A model generated the notes under the pieces. The model searched no databases and was not told where the DNA came from. It was given only the letters and a program-made list of their open reading frames with translations. From Homalodisca vitripennis (Eukaryota; Arthropoda; Insecta; Hemiptera; Cicadellidae), in contig NC_060213.1 of assembly GCF_021130785.1 (NCBI RefSeq), forward strand, positions 65,324,001-65,388,000: 64,000 bases of DNA, given 5' to 3'. Made by a program: the position numbers and the translations under genes. How positions within the stretch are numbered: position 1 is the stretch's first letter; each line of letters opens with the position of its first letter. Positions 61,844 to 64,000 of the stretch are shown piece after piece.

Positions 61844-62275
61844 AAGGCCCCATATCGATCCTGCCAGCTTCGTCAAAGATTTTGGAAAAGATTGCATTAC
61901 GCCAAATAATAGCTTATAAACAAAGAAGACAAAAGAACCAAACAGGCAGATCGTACTTTGGAGGAAAATTCTGGGCTCTAAGGTTGGCAAGTAAGATTTC
62001 TGCGGCACCGGGTGAACACCGTGGACTTCCTCAAGGAACCTGCCTGGGGCTTGTACTGTTCAATATGTACAGCTCCCCAGTTTAAAACTACATTGTCCAC
62101 CATTATGTAGATGACTATCAGTTTACTTATCCTACGATACGAAGTTCCCTACAGAGACAACTGTTCATATCTATTCTGACCGAACGTCCACAATACCAGT
62201 CAAAAATGGCCTACTCTCAACATAGAGAATCGTATCGACTTTGAAATATCACTATACCAATTACATGGCATACTT
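61844..62275 (+). pseudogene. non-LTR (Jockey-like) reverse transcriptase fragment
   Basis: One plus-strand frame reads GPISILPASSKILEKIALRQ (early RT motif, 'RPISLLP...KILEK'), later GLPQGTCLGLVLFNMYSS (the 'G-x-PQG-s-LGP-LFN-y' motif), a stop, then HHYVDDYQFTYP with the catalytic YxDD core. A downstream shifted frame gives a KWPTLNIEN-like piece of the thumb. Between the first two motifs the frame is much shorter than in intact elements, where the catalytic Asp of motif A should lie, so an internal deletion has removed it. Stop codon, deletion and frameshift make this a dead fragment of an ORF2. No endonuclease or RNase H part adjoins it. Confidence 0.85.
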
Positions 62276-62399
62276 TAAATAAAAATAAAAATTTAATAAA
62301 TAAAATTTCAAATTAAAAAATATTAGCAAAAAAAAGGACAAAAATCTTATTTTAGAATTGTAAATGGATAGGGAATAAAAAGGTAAATTTATATTGTAA

Positions 62400-62720
62400 T
62401 CCAGCGGCAGGCACAACGCGCTTGGAATCTGGTCTAGACCTGACTTGATGGCAGTGAATGCTAAACAATAGTTTACAGTGGACTCAATCTTTTGTTAGGG
62501 GGCGAACCTGCGTTGAGAGAGATTTAAACAGGCCTGCAGGAACAGGAGCGTAGTCGGTACAGGCCGAGAAACCACGCTCTGCTACCATTCCGAGTTGAGA
62601 AGCGATAGAGTAAAGTCTTTAGTGCGAGTTTAAAACTAGTGTCGGGCGTAGGATCCGTCGGTATAAATTATTTTAATACCGAACTCCAAGACCTTCACGA
62701 CCAAAGAGCTAAGTACTTTT
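62400..62720. other. GC-richer island, possibly part of an old LTR or a promoter
   Basis: A roughly 300-bp block of mixed composition, unlike its very AT-rich flanks. It includes a hairpin with CGGTAT and ATACCG arms (about 62660-62682). Farther right, TTTAATAAACCTGAATAAAA (63239) could be a poly(A) signal region. An LTR or an untranslated exon are both possible, but no second copy or flanking duplication is visible. Confidence 0.25.
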
Positions 62721-62724
62721 GACT

Positions 62725-63700
62725 GAATTATTAAAATTTTCTAAATTTGAAATTTGCAAAATTAAGAAGTGAATTAATTTGAAATTGGAATTGAAACTTT
62801 GAAATTAACGATCCAATTCTGTTGAGTGAGGACTATAATATATATAAATTGTAAAGGAGTAATTTATTTAAAGTCGAACGTAAAATTTCATTGAAATTAA
62901 AGGGATTGTAGTAAAAATTAAGAGCTGCAGGTGCTGCACCATATCCTGTAGGAACTTGTGAAAAATTCCTGTTGAGAACTGTTTAGTTTGTTTGAGAATT
63001 TTATTTGAAAGAAGTTTATAATTATTATTTTATTAGTTTTGAGAAGAAGCCTATTAATTTATTTCATTCAAATTTATTCAAGAATATTATTTTACCTTAT
63101 ATTTTATACACACGTATTTAGAGGACAGTGAGCCCATATTAAATCGAAAGTGCCATGCCAAAGGAAGTAGTAATTTTAACCTGTTGTTCAAAACATTGAT
63201 TTGGTGGAATACAAGGTTAATAATTGACATTTGAATTGATTTAATAAACCTGAATAAAAAAAAGGGTGCAGTTTTTAATTTCCACCAGTATCTACTTAAA
63301 TCTTATGTGTTCGAGACTATTTAGGGTCATCATAATAAAAACAAAAAATTTTGTATATTAGCATTCAGTATAATCACTTAAATAACAGAGCTTGAATTTA
63401 TATAAATTTAAATTTATTTTCAAGTAAATCAGTAAAATGAACTGCATTTTGCATGGTATCGCTCCACTACTATGTGTTTTAAATAAAAATATTTCATGTA
63501 GCAGTAAAGAACGATGAGCATTTAATTTTTGACAGTGTATTTGCTCGTCAAAATGTTGTAAAAATCGCTCATTCGGAGATCACTTCCAACACATCGTGTT
63601 TTTAAACTAGATGAAATATTTTTTATTTATATTTATGTAGATATCGGACAATATAAATACACATTCAATGGCTAATTCTAATGTAATACATACATATTCT
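62725..63700. other. AT-rich stretch, nothing firmly recognised
   Basis: Contains the AATAAA words noted at about 63240. No coding frame was seen. Confidence 0.4.
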
Positions 63701-63782
63701 AGTATATTTTATAGTGTACATGAAATACAGGTTTCAACGCACAATAGCAGACACCCTCATGTTATTGTTCTTCTCGCCGCAG

Positions 63783-63908
63783 TTCGGACAGGATGACAAA
63801 CGAGAGGATGCAGTATTGATGACGTCACGGTTCCAGCGGAATGATCTGTCACAATCACGTGACGGAGGGCTGGCAGTGACATGGTCACAACCAGGAGACA
63901 GTCGCTAA
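63783..63908 (+). CDS. candidate terminal coding exon, unknown product
   Basis: A pyrimidine-rich run ending TTCTTCTCGCCGCAG (63768-63782) is a good 3' splice acceptor shape. After it one frame reads 41 codons to TAA (63906-63908), with a charged, GC-richer peptide (for example FGQDDKREDAVLMTSRFQRN). The segment also contains TGACGTCA (about 63820) and CACGTGAC (about 63857), and the minus strand is open too, so a regulatory island is an equally good reading. I recognise no domain. No upstream exon is identifiable and the window ends 92 bases after the stop. Confidence 0.25.
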   Translation, partial: FGQDDKREDAVLMTSRFQRNDLSQSRDGGLAVTWSQPGDSR

Positions 63909-64000
63909 GATCGCTTTTCTTGTCCAAAACTAGACAACTGTATATAAAATACATATATAGAAGGGAAATAATATAGTTCTCTCCTTAATAATTACAATAA

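Noticed and set aside
62400..63330. Solo LTR of a Gypsy or Pao/BEL element
   Set aside because: Composition and AATAAA are suggestive, but no TG...CA boundaries, target duplication, primer-binding site or second copy could be shown.
1..64000. CRISPR arrays, bacterial operons, ribosome binding sites, rRNA genes
   Set aside because: None seen. The tandem arrays have no spacer-repeat structure, and the window is eukaryotic in character.

Overview
The window reads as non-coding DNA from an AT-rich animal genome, most likely an insect and possibly a hemipteran. The reasons are the strong AT bias, long (TA)n and (CA)n microsatellites, no compact gene array, and decayed transposons of types common in insects (P-element-like with a THAP finger, Tc1/mariner, and Jockey/I-type non-LTR retroelements). 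The species call is inference. No complete protein-coding gene can be supported. The stretch is best described as a gene desert or a very large intron, with at most three candidate exons: 18308-18529 and 63783-63908 on the plus strand, and 37141-37326 on the minus strand.

Layout. From 1 to about 19 kb the DNA is AT-rich, with microsatellites and a series of short GC-richer islands, each about 150-400 bp (near 0.7, 1.8, 3.0, 6.8, 10.2, 13.0, 14.9 and 15.4 kb). From 19 to 39 kb there are more islands (19.2, 23.0, 24.8, 26.2, 27.7, 31.5, 33.2, 34.8, 36.4 and 37.6 kb), one copy of a dispersed repeat family (19663-20128, minus), and a transposase C-terminal fragment (29702-29890). From 40 to 57 kb two pairs of related non-coding blocks occur in the same order and orientation: A1/B1 (40.04 and 41.28 kb) and A2/B2 (54.93 and 57.12 kb). 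This is the most interesting signal. It looks like an old segmental duplication whose putative regulatory elements stayed recognisable while the DNA between them diverged. Between the pairs lie a 46-bp minisatellite (44025-44438), several degenerate tandem arrays, and a nested transposon. The nested transposon is a roughly 2.1-kb P-element-like copy with 30-bp perfect inverted termini (47485-49612), inserted inside a second copy of the dispersed repeat. The uninterrupted copy at 19.7-20.1 kb shows what the empty site looks like. Next come a decayed mariner (50.7-51.2 kb) and a non-LTR RNase H fragment (53.5-54.1 kb). From 57 to 64 kb there are a 149-bp tandem duplication, a foldback element with a (TA)n centre (61052-61236), a non-LTR reverse transcriptase fragment (61.8-62.3 kb) and GC-rich islands.

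Functionally there is no pathway to reconstruct. If the islands and the A/B blocks are real regulatory elements, the window belongs to the regulatory landscape of a gene outside it. All transposon proteins seen here are broken by stops, frameshifts or missing catalytic parts.
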